From the NCBI GenBank assembly GCA_001799575.1, contig MGTT01000011.1, forward strand, positions 62,001 through 126,000: DNA of 64,000 bases, read 5' to 3'. This document shows, in pieces, positions 63,058-64,000 of the stretch. This DNA comes from Elusimicrobia bacterium GWA2_56_46. GTDB taxonomy: Bacteria > Elusimicrobiota > Elusimicrobia > Elusimicrobiales > UBA9959. The notes below the pieces were generated by a model. That model did not search any database, had not been told where the DNA came from, and saw nothing but the letters and a program-made list of their open reading frames with translations. How positions within the stretch are numbered: position 1 is the stretch's first letter; each line of letters begins with the position of its first letter. Made by a program: the position numbers and the translations under genes.

Positions 63058-64000
63058 TTAAAATTGCACTTTCACCATGATCTGGCTTGATTTACCGAGG
63101 GCGCCGTAGGGAACCATAGTGTAGTCCAGCGACATCCCGTAACCCATGGCCTGCGCGGTATAGATCCCTATGCCGAACGACCAGCCGCTGGTCTTGCTCA
63201 GGCCCAGCGTATCCAGGGTCTTATCGTCGTAATTTTTGCCGTAGTCGTCCGCGCCCGTATACCCCGTGCGGACGCTCACGCGCCCCACCTGGATCACTTC
63301 CTCCGGGAGGTTGAACTCCACGCCGCCGCCGGGCTGGGTCCGCCGGTCGGAATAACTCTTGGACTCCAGAAGAGCCGTGATGAACGGATTGGGCGAATAA
63401 GCCAGGCCCAGCCGCTGGATCCTGACCACCTGGTCTTTCTTGCCGGAAAAGTTCGCGCCGGACCAGCCGAGAGAAAGTTTACGGCCCACTTTCAGAACGA
63501 CGCCGCCGTCGAAAACAAGATTATTGTACTTCTCGGTGTAATTATCCTCCATCACTTCCTTGGCGCTGACGCCCACAAGCAGGCGTTCAAGGAAAAAACT
63601 TTTGGCCAGCGTCAGCGTACCGTAGCTGTTGCGGACTTTTACGTCCTCCCCGTACTGCGGTATCCCGGCCTGATCCCTCACGTCAAAGCCCTTGATGCCG
63701 TAATAGGCGACGTTGACTCCGATGACCGACTGCCCCACGGGATGCACGTAAGCCATGTACTGTCCGGAATAATCCTGGAACCAGCTCAGATAGGAAAACC
63801 CCGCTTCGCGCAGCTGCGAGGAAGCGACGCCCGCGGGATTTATAGTCATGGCCTCGGTTCCCTCCACTATGGATACCCCGCAGTTTCCAAGCGCCTGCGC
63901 CCTGGGACTGCCGGTCGGGATCTTCATGAACACCGCTCCCGAAGTCCCCACTTGCGAGTCCGCGGCATGGGCGGAAAGGATGAAGGATGAGGGATGAAGG
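63058..64000 (-). CDS. PorV/PorQ-family outer-membrane beta-barrel (5' end outside window)
   Basis: Beta-strand-rich barrel with the family's N-terminal G-x-G/A-x-F-M-x-I-P-x-G-S-P-R-A-x-A-L-G-N-C-G and INPAG motifs. It ends in a terminal aromatic strand IMVKVQF. The open frame continues past the first internal candidate start through SAHAADSQVG and LHPSSFILS to the window edge. This is a signal peptide that includes a GGATGAA-encoded HPSSFIL unit, so the true start lies outside. PorV/PorQ proteins act in secretion or as outer-membrane porin-like shuttles. This copy heads the visible Tad operon. Confidence 0.85.
   Translation of the reverse strand, partial: LHPSSFILSAHAADSQVGTSGAVFMKIPTGSPRAQALGNCGVSIVEGTEAMTINPAGVASSQLREAGFSYLSWFQDYSGQYMAYVHPVGQSVIGVNVAYYGIKGFDVRDQAGIPQYGEDVKVRNSYGTLTLAKSFFLERLLVGVSAKEVMEDNYTEKYNNLVFDGGVVLKVGRKLSLGWSGANFSGKKDQVVRIQRLGLAYSPNPFITALLESKSYSDRRTQPGGGVEFNLPEEVIQVGRVSVRTGYTGADDYGKNYDDKTLDTLGLSKTSGWSFGIGIYTAQAMGYGMSLDYTMVPYGALGKSSQIMVKVQF

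Noticed and set aside
1-64000. tRNA, rRNA genes, insertion sequences with transposase, origin of replication
   Set aside because: Looked for on both strands; no cloverleaf-like, ribosomal, transposase-coding or DnaA-box cluster signal was recognised.

Overview
All recognisable genes in this window lie on the minus strand, so transcription runs from high to low coordinates. The content points to a GC-rich, diderm, uncultured-type bacterium. It has a complete-looking Tad/Flp pilus locus, a PorV/PorQ-like outer-membrane beta-barrel, a secretin, many signal peptides and a giant secreted repeat protein. This combination fits Elusimicrobiota or a neighbouring phylum best, but no rRNA or universal marker is present, so that placement is inference.

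Region 1 (1-30171) is one open reading frame of at least 10,057 codons whose 3' end lies beyond the left edge. It encodes a secreted protein with an N-terminal leader, a roughly 700-residue unique part, and about 70 Ig-like modules of about 130 residues. In places the modules are organised into five-module higher-order repeats. Region 2 (30.2-40.2 kb) is a lower-GC accessory zone. It holds a HEAT-repeat protein, several MNT/HEPN toxin-antitoxin genes with a duplicated MNT fragment, three secreted proteins of unknown role, and an AbiEii-like nucleotidyltransferase behind a 58-codon ORF. It also holds a GHKL ATPase/STAS-like pair behind a promoter with three palindromic operators. A family of short palindromes is scattered through this zone and was not seen outside it. 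Between 32.28 and 32.79 kb is a non-coding unit with a near-consensus promoter, a GEMM-I riboswitch fold with A at the ligand-discriminating position, and a strong intrinsic terminator.

Region 3 (40.2-64 kb) is the pilus region. In transcription order it encodes a PorV-like protein, a pilin-like protein, Flp, TadE, CpaB/RcpC, a short secretin, a CpaE-CpaF fusion, TadB, TadC and a TPR protein. A block of signalling proteins follows: a HAMP-PAS sensor, a degenerate response regulator, a receiver, a histidine kinase, a receiver-kinase hybrid and a NarL-type regulator, with a small membrane protein and a thioredoxin-fold protein among them. Last come a second Flp pilin, TadG- and TadE-like proteins, an Ala-rich anchored protein and an S41 protease. 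The pilus genes would build a fibre secreted through the outer membrane, and the interspersed sensors probably tune it.

The gene boundaries of region 3 are filled with 7-8 bp-period repeats and palindromes. Several of these supply the start codon, stop codon or leader peptide of the adjoining gene. The strongest candidates for something undescribed are the GEMM-containing non-coding unit, the repeat-built export leaders and the giant Ig-like protein.
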